In this document: positions 11,676 to 25,290 of the stretch, in pieces | How the letters are laid out: the number at the start of each line of letters is the position of its first letter | How positions within the stretch are numbered: the first letter of the stretch is position 1 | Assembly: GCF_002127325.2 (NCBI RefSeq) | Contig: NC_035447.2 | Location: 29,757,249 to 29,821,248 of the forward strand | Direction: 5' to 3' | Length of the DNA: 64,000 nucleotides | Origin: Helianthus annuus | Lineage: Eukaryota; Streptophyta; Magnoliopsida; Asterales; Asteraceae | Notes under the pieces: generated by a model | The model's input: the letters and a program-made list of their open reading frames with translations, nothing else | Told to the model about the DNA's origin: nothing | The model's database searches: none | Translations under genes and position numbers: made by a program

Positions 11676-14490
11676 TGTAACACCCCGTGTTTTCGAATGT
11701 CAAAGTCAAAGTCAAAGTCCAAGTCAACTTTGACTTTCTTTGACTGTAGATAGTCGATTTTGTGTTTTAGTTGTATTATGTGGAGTAAGTGTTGTAATCA
11801 GCAAGAATCGAAGTAATCGAACGTGTTTTAATGCGAACCGATCTACGACTGTGAATGATAGGAAGTAACAATGCGATAAAGTTAACCTAATCAGCAATCA
11901 AACCGATCTAACAATCAATCGAACTCGAGACTCGAATTACGCGAATTGTGATATTGTTATACGTGTGTGTGTGCCTTATGTGTTACTTGTGCGTGTTTAC
12001 TTTATGTTTGGTGTGGTATTCAAGCAAACCAATCGAAAATCGAATCGAAACTTGAAAGGCAATCAAACTCAAATCGAAACCGGCATCGAAACGTGACTTA
12101 ACGAAGATTGTATGTTAGATATAGTGGTTGGGATTAAAAGTAATTTGACTAGGAACTCTATCGAAATCATAACATCATACGTCGGAATCGAACGTCGAAA
12201 ATCGTCGCAAAATACTCGAAGTGCGTGGCGGATCGAACAGGAAGCATCCTGATCGAACAGGCCAGCCGATCGGCTAGCACCTTGCCAGCCGATCGAGCTA
12301 CCCACTCGATCGGAGTTCCCAGCCGATCGGCTGCCACTTTCCTCTTTTGGAAGCCTATAAATAGGGCTATCATTGTCATATTTTCCATTTTTGGAAAGCT
12401 CTGACCGAACCAGCTATCTTCTTCACCTTTTCTCAGATTTCTCTCAATCCCGGTAAGTTTTCACTCTAATTCCTATACGATCTTGATCATTACTTGATTC
12501 TACACCATTCTATCTTTCAAAACTTGGATTCTAACCGTGAAATCACCAAGATCTAAGTGTTCTTGGGTGATGTCATCATGGTGTTCTTGAAGAACATCAT
12601 GTTTTGGCCTCATTCCACTATGATTAGCTTAGATCTAACCGATTTCCACATAAACAAGTTAAGATCCATCATAGATCTAAACATTTTCATGATGTGAAGG
12701 ATTGAAAGAAGGATTTCCAACTTTCTTTCAACTCTTTTACACTCAATGCTTTCGAATCAATAGAAACGGAGCTTGAACCAGCTAACCAATCCTTCTAACA
12801 GTTAAAGGGTTCAAGATTCGGATTCGATATACAAGGTTAACCCGATATCGGTTAAACTCTAAACCGACATTCCAAACCGTTCAACCGGCCAGACTTGGGT
12901 GATTCCTGTTCGAGCCAAGGGAACAGGTGGGAACGAAGGTTATCATAGTTCAACACGTTGTCAAGATACCTTGAAAGAATGACAAATAAACAAACAACCA
13001 AGTGTTAGACGAAAGGCCGACCAGGTCAGAAAATGCTGGCCGAACGGCTAGGCTGTCGAACAGCCCAGCCGATCGGACATGCCAGCCGATCGACCGGGCC
13101 AGCCGATCGGCTAGCACATGGTCCCACACTCCCAAACTTTTGAAGTATAGTGTTGACGAAGTAATGTTCAATCGAATGGGTCACTCGATGGGTAAACATT
13201 ACTGTTCGGATCATGAGATACTATGCTTCAACACTTAATCGTTTTCATGACTTGTTCGTAGTAGGGAATGCCAGCCGATCGAACAGACTATTCGATCGAG
13301 TGACATTCAGTTGAGGACTAACCCTGAAGCTCCTAGCCGATCGAGTGAGCTAGCCGATCGAGTGAGCTAGCCGATCAAGTGAGCTAGCCGATCGAGGGAA
13401 CTAGCCGATCGACCGACTTGAAAGGAAGGAACACTTCAGTGTTCTCTAATACTGCAACAAAAACTTCAAAAGTTCAAATCCTCTAACACAAACACACCAG
13501 AGGAAGAAACAATCCACTCGAATGGTCCAGCCGATCGAGCCAACTGGCCGATCGAACAGGACTGTCCAATCGGATATACCAGCCGATCGAACAGGCCGTT
13601 CGATCGAACCTGCCGTTCGATCGACCAGCCCATTCGATCCATCCATACTTGTTTACTTTTCCGCGTCACTTATCGTTATGCTATCGAACTATTCAGGCTA
13701 ATCTTACTCTCAGCGCTCCCTTCAATCCACAATCAATCACTGTGAGTATACTCGAACCCTTTTTGCTTTAGCACTTTTGGGTGTTACATACGTTACCTAT
13801 CAAAAATCACAATCGAACACACTATACAAACTATTTGAACGCTAACCGATCGCATGTATTACGTGACTAAATGTATGCTTGTTATTATGTTTACACGTGG
13901 AAAGCTGTCTACCTGCCTTAGCAACGTAGTACTATAGTTTGGACTCAGCACCCGTTCACACGGGGGTTGTTAAGGACAATCTACTTGCATGATTTACGGT
14001 GGTGATCATGTATTGCGAACTGTCCCGGATAGTCAACCCGCAGTCACTGGTATTGATAGGTCCATGTCGATAATTTACATGCATCATTGCCCTCTGTGTA
14101 CGTGCTGGTTATGCGTAAACTATTCAAACTCTATATGCTATTATCAAACTTGTATGCTCACCTTTACATTTTATGTATTGACTTTATTTTAACATATGTG
14201 ACAGGTGCTTAAGTTGCTAGGATGCTTAGACGTGTGGTGATGAAATCGAGGCTAGGAAGAGTCTAGAAACCAAGACAATTTATATTTATATGTTAAAATC
14301 TGAGTTGTCGGAACATGTTTTGTTTGAAGAATATCTATGTCTGTAATAACTAGAATTATCTTATGGGTCACTGTATGGGACGTGATATTTAAAACTATTT
14401 GGTAATAATAGTTGTTATGGAATTTCTTTGAACAATCTGTTTCGCTCAGTGCCGCGCCCCGATGATTCCGCCATCGGTTGGGGTGTGACA
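11676..14490 (+). repeat. Element 1 3' LTR
   Basis: A direct repeat of 3100-5834 with the same TGTAACACCCC start and GTGTGACA end. At 2815 bp it is longer than the 5' copy because it keeps segments the 5' copy lost. The CCGATCG array at 13330-13420 has more AGCCGATCGAGTGAGCT units. It also carries a TATA box at 12356 and the candidate intron at 13742-14204. Confidence 0.95.
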
Positions 14491-16900
14491 GATACCAATG
14501 ACTGCGGGTTGACTATCCGAGACAGTTCGCAATACATGGTTACCACCGTAATCCATGCAAGTAATTGTCCTTAACAACCCCCGTGTGAACGGGTGCTGAG
14601 TCCAAACTATAGTACTACGTCGTTAAGGCAAGTAGACAGCATTCCACGTGTAAACATAACAACAAGCATTCATTTAGTCACGTAATACATGCAGAACGGT
14701 TAGCGTTTAAATAATTGAGTTGTGTGTTCGATTGTGTTTTTAGATACGTAACGTATGTAACACCCAAAAGTGCTAAAGCAAAAAGGGTTCGAGTATACAA
14801 ACAACGATTGATTGATTAATGGATTGAAGGGAGCGCTTGAGAGTAGGGTTAGCCTGAATAGTTCGATAGTATAACGATGAGCAACGCGTTAAATGGAAAC
14901 AAAGGATGATGGGTCGAATAGCCTGGTCGATCGAACTGTAGGTTCGATCGAACGGGTTGTTCATTCGGTTGGACAATCTGTCGGACAGCCTGTTCGATCG
15001 GCCGGTAGGCTCGATCGGTTGGACAGCCCGTTCGGACAGCTTGTTCGATCGGCCGGTAGGCTCGATCGGTTGGACTGTTCGAGTGGATTGTTCCTTCCTT
15101 TGAGTAGGATGTGTTTGTGTATGATGGCCTGTCCTTTTGAGGTTTTCGTTGTAGTATTTGAGAACATTGAAGTGTTCTTACCTTTCAGGTCGATCGATCG
15201 AACGGCTTGTTCGAGCGGCCGGCCTAACCGATCGGTTAGACACTTCAGTAGTGGGTCCTCAGCAGGATGTCACCTGATCGAACAGCATGTTCGATCGGGT
15301 GGCACTCCAATACATCGAACGAGTTGAAAATCGATTAAGTGTTGAAGCATAGTATCTCATGATCCGAAGAGTAATTCAACCCAAACCGTAGTTCGATCGA
15401 ACAACACTTCCTTCAATACTAGACTTCCTGAAATTGTTAAAGTGTGGGGCCATGTGCTAGCCAATTGGCTGACCTGGTCGATCGGCTGACATGTCCGATC
15501 GGTTGGGCTGTTCGTTCGAACAGCCTGTTCGATCGGTCAGCATTCTGACCTGGTCGGCCTGTTCGTCTAAGACTTGGTTGTTCTGATTGTTTGACGTTAT
15601 ATCGAGGTATTTTGACAACGAGCTGAACCATGGCACCTTCGTTCTTACTTGTTTCCCCTGCTCGGCCAGGAATCACCCAAGTCCGGCCGGTGAACGGTTC
15701 AGAACGGTAGTTTAACGTTTAACCCGAAATCGGTGAAACTCGTAGATAGAATCCGAATCTTGAACCACACAACCATTAGAATGATTAGTGAGTTGGCTCA
15801 AGCTCCGTTTCCACCGGTTTGAAGGCATTGAGTGTAAAAGAGTTGAAAGAAAGTTGGAAATCCTTCTTTCAATCCTTCACACCATGTAAATGTTCAGATC
15901 TATGATAGATCTTAGTTTGTTTATGTGGAAATCGGCTAGATCCAAGTGATTTTTGGTGGATTGAGGCCAAAACATGAAGTTCTTGAAGAACACCATGATG
16001 ACATCATCCTAGAACACTTAGATCTTGTTGATTTCACGGTTAGAATTCAAGGTTTGAAAGATAGAAAGGTGTAGGAGTGTGCATAGATCAAAATTATACA
16101 AGATTTAGGACGAAATCTTACTGAGATTGAGAGAAATCTGAGAAATAGTGAAGAACACGAGCTGGTCGGTCAGAGGGTTTCCAAAAGTGGAAAGAATGAC
16201 AATGACAGGCCTATTTATAGGCTTCCAAAAGGGGAAAGAGCTGGCCGATCGGCCAGGCATCCCGATCGGACAACGTGCTCGATCGGACAGTCCGTCCGAT
16301 CGGCTGGGCTGTTCGATCGGCTAGGAGCCTGATCGATCCACAGCCTGCTTTGAGCGTTCGGTGCGACGATTTCCGATATTTCGATTCCGATTGAAGACGA
16401 TACGAATACGATAGAGTTTCCTATTCAAATTACTTTTAGTTCTAACCACTATATCTACATATAAGCATCTATATTTCACACTATCCTTTCGTTACCATTC
16501 ATCATAATTCGATTTCAATTGAGTTCGATTGAGTTTCGAGTTTCGATTCGATTGATCATCACACATAACATAAAGTAAACACGCACAGGTAACACGTAAG
16601 GCGCACACACACGTTATATAACACCAAATTCGCATAATTCGAGTTTCGAGTTCGATTGATGATTCGATTAGCTTGATTATCGATTGATTGACTTTATCGC
16701 ATTGTTACTTCCTACTATTCACAGTCGTAAAGCGTTTTGCGTCGATTAAACATTCGATTCGTTCGATTTCTTTGATTAATAACACTTACTCTACATAATA
16801 CAAATAATAAAACATAGATTAGACTAATTACAGTCAAAGAAGTCAAACTTGACTTGGACTTTGACTTTGACTTTGACATTCGGTAACACGGGGTGTTACA
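14491..16900 (-). repeat. Solo LTR (minus), right part
   Basis: After the GATAC duplication the minus-strand LTR interrupted at 3099 continues, here as the reverse complement of most of element 1's LTR (CCGATCG-rich blocks at 14925-15075, 15180-15300, 15475-15545 and 16240-16335). It ends GGGGTGTTACA at 16900, followed by the TATAT duplication. It differs from both element 1 LTRs at many sites, so it is older. Its donor-like position reads GTTTGT instead of GTGAGT. Confidence 0.9.
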
Positions 16901-17060
16901 TATATAATTATAACACTAAAAATAATTTATTCATGTGCACTTGAACCATATACCAACACTTTGACGCTTCCATACCGGTAACAACACACAGATATAATAA
17001 AAAAATATATAACTCATTTTCACTTTTAACTTGTAACCAAACTCATCTATATTTCTATAA

Positions 17061-17399
17061 GGGTGTAGGGAGTGGTTAGACACTTGAGAGTGGCAAACTA
17101 AAAAATCAACCAATGAGAGTGTGCCATGTAAAAGTGGTAAACTATGCTCAAAATGTTGGCAATGGTTAGACACTTGGTGAAGTGGTAAACTATTTTTTTT
17201 TTAAAAAAAAAAATGTGATTGGTTGAGATGGCATGGACCCCACCACACAACCCCACTCTCTCCCCTCTCCTCCCTCTTCCCAAATCGGTATACCTTCACC
17301 GATTTTGTCCACATTTTCGGCAATATAAAATCGGCAAACATGTTGGCGGTGGGTGATATGCGGTACCGGGTGGGTTTACCGCCCCCACACCAGACACCC
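17061..17399. mobile_element. Harbinger/Tourist-type MITE
   Basis: It starts GGGTGTAGGG and ends CAGACACCC, with a TAA trinucleotide on both sides (17058-17060 and 17400-17402), the target typical of PIF/Harbinger elements. The terminal repeats are short and imperfect. It is 339 bp and non-coding, with an internal TTTTTTTTT/AAAAAAAAA snapback near 17192-17212. Confidence 0.7.
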
Positions 17400-17402
17400 T
17401 AA

Positions 17403-18395
17403 ATTCTTGACCAAACGGTCCAAACCACTTGATTCCTAAGAATTTCTGAATAAACCAGTACATGTGTATAAACACCTAAGGCCCTTTTGTGACTATCTAG
17501 AATAGATATCCAGTTTATATCTAGAAGATATAGACCAAGTATACGTCCAAGTTGTTTAATTAATATTCTAGAATATATTTTTTTTCCAGATCTTTTTCAC
17601 AAGTATTTTACATACCGTGTGTATTCAACCTGTTTTGAAGATCTAGTCACCTGTTTTATTTACATTATTTAAATAGATTTTTAAAATTTAACCAATTAAA
17701 TTAATCTGTAAAATTAATACATCCAATGAAACATAAAAACATGACATTTCACGAATATCAAAACATATGTGATTGTATGGAGATGGTGATGGTGATGGTA
17801 TTGGTGTTGACATTGAAAAATTAAGAAGTACAAAAGTCAACTATAGAAGCTTCTTAAAAGGTCCTTTGTTCCATCCGCCCACCTCTTTTAGGGTGGAGAC
17901 TTTAAACCGTTGATACCCTAAATGGATACGGTGTCATCACCCTCTTGAGTAGGGTGGCAGGGCGTTAAACGTTAAACGGGTTAGCTAGATGGGTTGATAC
18001 CTTAAATGGATACAGTGTCACCACCTCCTTGAGTAGACTGGACGGGTTAAGTTTGAAGGTAGAGGAACCAAAAGAAAAGGCGAAGAAAGTTATCGTTGGG
18101 AGTGTGTGGAGAGGAGAGAAAGACCCGCATGCTTGAGGTTTTTTGGGCGGGTTGGCCACCGTTGGTGAAGTGGTATACAGGTGATGATCTCCGGGTAGTT
18201 GATGTGGCGCACTTGTATTGGTTGGTGGGAGGATACCTTCAGTAAGGGCCCCCTCCGCCCATAAGAAAATTACGAATCTATATTTTACAAATTTATAGTA
18301 TATAAGCTAAACAATGGAAAGAATCAAAGAACACAAAAAACATTAAGATACTAGAAAAACTAATGAATCTTTGTGCTATTTTTCGAGTTGTTACG
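17403..18395. other. Repeat debris with a short tandem duplication
   Basis: No gene is seen. A unit beginning TTGATACC(C/T)TAAATGGATAC occurs twice about 83 bp apart (from about 17911 and 17994). The minus-strand frame at 17965-18159 lies across this duplication and resembles no protein I know. Text near 18210-18270 (CCTCCGCCCATAAG) may be another MITE end, but I could not pair it. Confidence 0.45.
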
Positions 18396-21300
18396 TGTAA
18401 CACTCATTCCGTTTATACCAGTATTTTAGATATTTAGTTCATTAGGTCCTTTTTTTTTTTTTGTAAAACTAATAACTTACGAGTCTGGGTTAATTGATAA
18501 CCCAGACGAACTGACTTAACGGATTATGCATATATTACAGTCCAAAAACAATAAGGTTTTAGACTCGAAAACTTTGTCACGCATTATCATGCTATAACTT
18601 TTCCGAAAAGATGTTCCCGAGGAAGCGGTGGTTTAAGAGTGTCCGGTTCTTCGCGTGCTTGATTATCTGTCTGGTGTCCGCCTTGGAATAAGCCTATCAT
18701 AAACACCAAAAACAATTAGTGTTTAAGTTAATCGAGTGAAACCGTCGAAAACAAAAACAAAACACTTTTTTGTTGGTTCTAGTATCTCCGCGCATAGGAG
18801 TACACCAGCTCCCTTGCGTGGTGCGTAAGAGCAAATTTTGACTTTTTTGTTGACTACGCTCCTCCGCGCGTCGCGAATGAGCAAGGTGTCACCCCCGCGT
18901 AGCCCGGGGGAACACTTTTCTAGAAACGTTTAGATGCTGGAAGTTTTCACCCTTAGCTGAATTTTTGCCAAATTTTCACAAATTTTCACCTAACCTTGAC
19001 CAACTTCAAGTTTACCATTTTTAGAACTTTCTCCCACATTTATAGGTTCAAAGCCTCGATCCGAACCCGGATCTTTTAGTTTTTTTTAATTCATTCTTTC
19101 AGTTTGGAGTTTATTACCCAACCGACCCATTAGGAGGCATTATGGATTCTAGCACATGCCTCCTACTTTCTTATTAACGTTTTTATCATTTCTATTCAAC
19201 CACAGCCTCCATTATTGTTGGTTATTCTAGGCAAAATCTTAACATTCCAATATTATCTTCCGATATGGCGCTATCAAAAGGATCCGTTATGAGACTTTAA
19301 GCCATTTAGCTCAACTCGATCGTAGGACTCGTTATCAAATCTACTCTTAGAGGTAGTTTACCCTAACCCAATATTCGATGGCACTTTAGTAAATTTTAAA
19401 CATTTTTGCCAAACTAGAGGGCTTTTGTAAGTTTAAATGAAAACTAGTGGACACGTTTAGCTCGTCATCCTATTAAGATTAATTATGTCCGTAATGACAT
19501 AAAGATTTCTAAAGTCCTCTTACTTCAAAACTCATTTTAACCATGTTTCAAATCATAGACATATTTTTGGCTCTAAGGACCATTTTGCTTAATTACTAAT
19601 AACACCACTCGTGAGGTGGATTGTTACCTCTTAAGAACTTTAAAATTGGCATTAAACTAAAAACGAATTCGAAGTAGTTTATGTTAAGTTTAGTATAAAA
19701 AGACATCTTAGAACATCTTTGACTCCCTTTTTATCTCACTTATACTCTCAATTACACCAATTCGAGTCTTTGTACCACGTTGGAACATCGTCGGAACTCC
19801 AACTCTGTTCGTGTCTCGTATTTTTTCGTTGCATCGGGTTCTGAGGTAATTTTATGTGCATTATGCTCGGATTTCATCTTAGATCAAAATTCCCATGTTG
19901 ATTTATCAGATTTGTAATCATTTCTTGTTTGATTTTGATGAATTAAGAACTAGGGTTCATATGTTTTAGGGATTTGAGGCAAAATCTTAAAAAAATTAAT
20001 ATGAATTCAGTGTTAATCACAAAATCAACACAGTTGAGTTGATCAATTGTTAGTTGTTTAAAGCCTTGGACCAGGTGGAGCTCGGGTTCGGGTTTAGTAC
20101 CCAACATCCTTTTATCTTTGTTTTATATATATGATTATAGGTCGCCCAAAAAACATTTATTGTTTAAATAAATTCTAAGTCGCCTAAATAACAGGCCAGG
20201 TTGGTAACTCAGTTGGTTAGACATGCATGTGATACAGAACTGACTCGCGTTCGAGTCTAGACCAATGCATTCTTTTTATCCTATTCTTTTTAGCCTATTC
20301 CAACCCTTAAATTTTAAAAAAATTGTTTTATGCAAATAAAAAGGTTTTGTTACAAATTAAAACTGATCAAGATTTGAGACTTTATTAAATAAAAATTGTT
20401 TTATATGTGTTATATAAAACTCAAATCACAAAGAAATTTTGATATAACAAGTCATAAATTAAAACCTATGTTTTATATAAACTTGAACTTTAATTATCAA
20501 ATCTATTTTATCAAAATAATTATATGATTTAATTTAGATAACTAAATAAATAATTGAAATTCATTTATTTAAATTTATCTTATTCATTTTTTCGCAATAG
20601 CCTATTTTTTGTAGAAAATCATACATAAATATTTGATAGTTAAATCTATAATTTTCCTTCCGAATTCAGATCAAATACGCTTAGCCTTTCGCAAGTCATG
20701 CATGGATAAATCTTGTCGCGTTTAGTCTTGAAATTTCTTTAACTCTAAATTGTAATAATTAATCATAAAACTTTAGAAATTCCCAAATCAAGACAAGAAC
20801 CCCTAGTACAATATTCGATCTCATTCATCATTTTTATTTCAACTATTATTAATTTAGTAATCATTCAAACATTAGAACAATTTTCGTGTGGTGACTTTCA
20901 ACGATTTCGTTTCAAGACTTATGCTTATTCAATTTGCTAGCTAAGGTGAGTATTCATAGCCACTTTTTCATTAGAATAATTTGGGTGTATCATGTATACG
21001 TATTAAATCATAAATTTTTTTTATACATTCATGCAAATTCGTTTATGTCTATGTGTTAATTGTGCTATGTGTTAAACATTATTCGTTGTGAGTTATTCAT
21101 GCATTCATTTATGCTTTGATCATTAACAACACTAAGCCAAAGGAAGCTGATAATATCACTATTGGATCGACCACCCGCCCAAATTGGTATTTGGGTATCG
21201 GTGTGATTCGAGTTGTGTGGGTTTGATCAAAGCTAATTTGTTTATTCATATATGCTTAAATTATGTTTGTGAATGGCTATCTACAGGTTTGTTGGTCTAG

Positions 21301-21480
21301 TGAACTTGATGAGGAAGTTCACAAATCATAACAACTTGCATAGACCCGTGGCTACATTATGAATCTTAAAGGAGAGGCGAGACATCATGAATCGAAGAGA
21401 TTTACAAAGTGAAAAAGGTTCTATAATGGTGGTGCGTAGCAAGACAAAAATGCTTCATATTAGGTTTTCTAAGTTGATTT
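18396..21480 (+). repeat. Decayed gypsy LTR remnant
   Basis: TGTAACACTCATTCCG at 18396 is an LTR-type start. A CpG-rich block (CTCCGCGC, GCGCGTCGCG; 18785-18910) precedes a weak TATA-like TTTATAGG near 19037. A donor-like CTAAG/GTGAGTAT at 20946 and an acceptor-like CTACAG/GTTTG ending at 21286 match the layout of the other LTRs. The candidate intron includes the hairpin CCCAAAT/ATTTGGG (21178-21195). I find no matching right boundary or duplication, so the 3' end is approximate and probably truncated. Confidence 0.55.
20196..20265 (+). mobile_element. tRNA-like SINE head
   Basis: GGTAACTCAGTTGGTTAGA (about 20203-20221) resembles a tRNA A box. GTTCGAGTC (20249-20257) is a B box about 33 bp further on, in the right order and spacing for an RNA polymerase III promoter. 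The flanking stems do not form a good acceptor arm, so a true tRNA gene is unlikely. I did not find clear SINE ends, so the bounds cover only the promoter part. Confidence 0.45.
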
Positions 21481-22800
21481 TGATATTGTTCACATGATCT
21501 AAATTTTAAGGTAAATTCAGTTTCGATCTTTTTGTGTTGCCTAAAACTAGCAAATAACAAACTAATACTTAATCTATGCAATGGTAAATGGTATATAGAT
21601 ATTTATTGTAGGAACCGTTCATATATAAAATAAATAACAGAATTTTATTCAAATTACAATACATAAATATAAAGGAAAGTAGTAAATTATAAGTATTAAT
21701 TACAAATAAAATAAGCAAAAATCGAAACAGGATAGTAAAATAGAAAACTGATTTGGTTAAGGATCATGATGAACACGGAGTCCCAACCAGGGCCGACTTT
21801 TGGGCCGGCCAACCTGTGCCGACGCCCGAGGCCAAATTTTCAAAGAGCCCAAAAAGTCTTTATAAACTTTAATATATTTAGTATATTCATCCGTTTGTTA
21901 TAACGGCAACAAAAAGTCTTCGTCGTCGTATGTGGGCTCCACCGCGACGTGCATTTCGTGTCATTGCTCACCGCGACGTGCATTTCGTGTCAAAAGTGTT
22001 GGTGCTCTGGAACACTTGAAGCTGCTAGGAACCCGCACGCGACACATACTATGCCATCCACAAGTCTCGCATACTCATGCGCCACACATGCACGCCATAT
22101 GAAGCCTTCTCCATACGCCACACGCATGCCATTTGGAACCCGCCGCACCAACTTGTCATGCGCCATCCAATCCTGCAACTCACGCCATGCCACGTCATAT
22201 GCATACATGCGAACCCCACCTGTTGCATGCCACCTCTGTACCGGACCATGCACATGTGGTCAAAAAAACAAAGGTGGCTCTCAAGCAGCTCGTGAAGTGC
22301 AAAGTGCACCCATGCCACGCACGTCCACAAATGCGAATTAAGGGTGTGCACCCTTCGTGAATCCACTGGTGTGGGATTTCCACTTTCCTTTCCTCCTATG
22401 TAGGACAAGTTCCCACTTTCCCACTCTTTTCCATTTCTTTTTTCTAGCTTTCCTATCATTCAAGTTATAACTTTGAGTGTCAATATCTGATGTCGTGTGA
22501 ATTAGGTGTTTTAATTTAATAATATGGAGCACATTTAAGTGCGTTGACTTAACAACTTCAAAGCATGATTATCTAGTTTTAAATTATTTAAACTAAATAC
22601 ACACAACGGTCAGAGAACCCATCGCGTATAGTATAGCTTTAGATAAGAAACAAAATTGTCCAAGTATACGTTTCCCCTACTCAACCGTTTATTATTACGA
22701 TGACCATCGTTCTCTGTAGTTAGTTTAGTTGACTAAAATAGTAATACATGACTCTTGGATAAGTCTTTCTTAATTAATATAATTTATTTTATAGAATGAG
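21481..22800. other. Unassigned DNA with a GC-rich patch
   Basis: CAGGGCCGAC...GGGCCGGCC near 21788-21812 looks like a degraded transposon end. ACCGCGACGTGCATTTCGTG occurs twice, at 21941 and 21970. The stretch 22000-22380 is rich in CATGC and CACGC words and open in several frames on both strands, because stop codons are rare in such sequence rather than because a protein is encoded. I recognise no domain. Confidence 0.4.
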
Positions 22801-24170
22801 TAAAATGGTTAAGTCTTTGATTTTATCTTTTATATAAATCAGAAGTAGCTTCCTTGGTCCGGTGACCAACATCCCTCAATCTTGCTACAACATATCGATA
22901 GACCGCTCTGGAAATATTTCCATAATGAACCTTCCCAAGTCATTCGACTAGCAAACGATATGCCACAACAAGATTGGTTTAAGGCCATCTTGGTTAAATT
23001 ATCTTTTAATAACTTAATCAATTAGTGCTTCCATTTCAAGCTTAACAAACGGGATCACATTTAGGGATCTTTAGAATTACCGAAGCGATTTAGACATCAA
23101 ATTACCGAATAAGCAAAATAGGTCTCATTTCACCGGTTATCTTCTATTTAATTGGATTGCCTTGTTCCCCCATTAATTTATTACCTTAACTTTTACCCCC
23201 CACCCAATAGGATCTTGGTGCACTACCAGAAACCGCCCTAAGGATCTTAATGTAATATCAAAAGCCTTTTATTACCCCGAGATCTGGTTTAATACCAGAA
23301 GCTTGTCACCCGAATCTGGTTCAATACCAGAAGTGTATATAATAAGAATCTTGATATGCCATGTTTGGATTTGCCTTATTAGTATATGGGTTGTTACACA
23401 CCATGAGTGTACTAATAAGCTTCACATCCTAAGGTTATTAAGAACACCCGATCTGATTAAGTGTACTAGAAGTCGTACACACACCTTAGTCAAGTTAAGT
23501 TAGGTTAAATTAATATAGTTAAATTAAGAGGTTAAGTTAATCTAGTTTCAAATGGGTCATGTAATCATGTTACAAAAGGTAATAAACCAAGAATTAGCAA
23601 TGGATAAACACATTAAATAAGATAAAAATACTATACTAATAAGATTAACTAATCCAAGAGTTTGAGAAGACATAGAGATTACAACCATATGAAACACTTG
23701 TACCAATGGCGATTACCACACTTCATGATCTTCAAGCTCTATCTCAAGTGCAAGTATGTGTGCAACAAAGTGGCTTTCAGCTCTCATCTATTACATATGT
23801 TTAGTGAACTAATCTAACGATTCCTTCTTCTTAACATGGATGATCAAAGGTTGGATGTAAGATCCTAGCTTTGAAGAGCTCCCGGTCGGCATGAAGGCCT
23901 TCCCTAAGGATCAACCTCTCACTTCCAAACAAATGGGGCCTAGGAAACATTATGATCATGACATACTTTGCTATTGATTAGCCAAGCTCCATGGGGATCA
24001 TCCACACTTTATCCAAGGGACTAGAGCCGTTAAGGGTGGGAGAACAAGGCATAAGTCTATCAGCCTTGGAGTTGTAGCAAACCAGGGAATAAGAGATCCA
24101 AGAAGGGGGTGCCTCAAATTAGTGAATGAGGCTGGTATTTATAGGTTGATCAAAAGCAGGGGAGCACGGG

Positions 24171-24950
24171 TGGGGGTGTACAGAAAAACCGCAACCAAAT
24201 AAAAACCGAAAACCTAACTTTAATCGTACCCGAAAAAATCGAACGGAATAACAAATTCGGTGTTTGGTTTGGTTTTTAACCGAAATCGAATTGTGAATTT
24301 GGTTTTTGGTATAGATTTGGTTCCACATTTTTTATTTGTTTTATTCAGTTTACTTGGATAACCGAATAATTCGTTAATTTATTTAATTACAAAATAAAAA
24401 TAATAATATTTAATAAACCATATAAATTTTATTTTCCCAAATGATAAATTTAAAGCCCAACCCAAAATAAAGCCCACTCATTTCTAACCTAACCTAGTTT
24501 TGAACTTCAAAATATACTAGGGTTTTTAAATTTTCATATATCATGGTCAATAGATGTCCAACCGACTCTCTAGTTACTCTCTGGTTTTAAGTTTCTATGA
24601 TCCATCTTTTGAAGTTTTAACTTTGTGGTTTTGTGATCTAGATGTGTTTGTTTTATTTTGATTTGAAACTTTCTTTTATTTATATACCGTTCGGTTTAAA
24701 TCAGTTGTTGACTTGATGTTCGGAAGTTGGAACACATACACGAATATAAATTAGGAAAAAGTACTTAGGTACAATTCGGTTAAATTTGGTTGAAATTGGT
24801 TTCTTTGGGTTTTAACCGAAACCAAACCGAATTGAATTCGGAGAATTTGGTTCGGTTTGCATATTCTTAATTTGGTTAGGTTTGGTTTTTGGTTTGGGGT
24901 ACAAAATTTGAAAACCAAATAAACCGTAAACCAAACCAATTAACACCCTA
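24171..24950. mobile_element. hAT-type MITE
   Basis: An 8-bp duplication AGCACGGG flanks it (24163-24170 and 24951-24958). The ends TGGGGGTGTA and TAACACCCTA form the short T(A/G)GGG-type inverted repeats of hAT elements. Subterminal AACCGAA and AACCAAAT words recur at both ends. No transposase is encoded. Confidence 0.8.
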
Positions 24951-25290
24951 AGCACGGGTGTGCCTAGGTGGGCACGACCGTGCTTGTCCTTGAATCTTGT
25001 TGGAAGCTTCGAGAATTTGTCATTTCTATATCCCGAGGATCTTGGGCACATGTGTGCCAGACCATGCATGATCGTGCATGGTGAATTGTCTCAACAATGT
25101 TAGTAGCAAGTATACTTTGGTCTCTAGTTTTTTTCTTGTTATGATTTGTCTTTGGGGGGGGGGGCACGGTCGTGCATGCCTATGCTAGGGCGTGCCTGCC
25201 ATCTTTCTTTCTTGCACACCAAGTTGTTCTGATTCTTCCAGAAGGCGGGCAAAGGCGAGAGGCACGGTCGTGCTTTATTGTGCACGGGGG
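24951..25290. repeat. Dispersed GCACG(G/A)(T/C)CGTGC palindromes
   Basis: GGCACGACCGTGC (near 24972), ATGATCGTGCATG (near 25066), GGCACGGTCGTGCATG (near 25163) and GGCACGGTCGTGC (near 25261) with related half sites lie in about 330 bp. On the minus strand they fall upstream of the TATA-like box at about 24140. Confidence 0.6.

Larger units (their letters stand above)
3100..14490 (+). mobile_element. Element 1: complete Ty3/gypsy retrotransposon
   Basis: Two direct LTRs (3100-5834 and 11676-14490) bound a primer binding site, a gag-pol frame and a polypurine tract, all in plus orientation. The 5-bp target duplication GATAC sits at 3095-3099 and 14491-14495. The LTRs are near identical by eye, so insertion is fairly recent, yet the coding region is damaged: one stop, and a changed reverse transcriptase catalytic residue. 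It landed in a solo LTR of its own family lying in the opposite orientation. The C-terminal chromodomain-like segment and gene order suggest a Tekay/Del-type chromovirus; that lineage call is inference. Confidence 0.95.

Noticed and set aside
20196..20270. A functional tRNA gene
   Set aside because: A and B boxes exist, but the acceptor stem and anticodon arm do not pair convincingly.
22049..22459. Overlapping 60-136 codon frames on both strands in a CATGC/CACGC-rich patch
   Set aside because: Openness in many frames reflects few AT-rich stops. No domain, no consistent start and no neighbouring exon signals.
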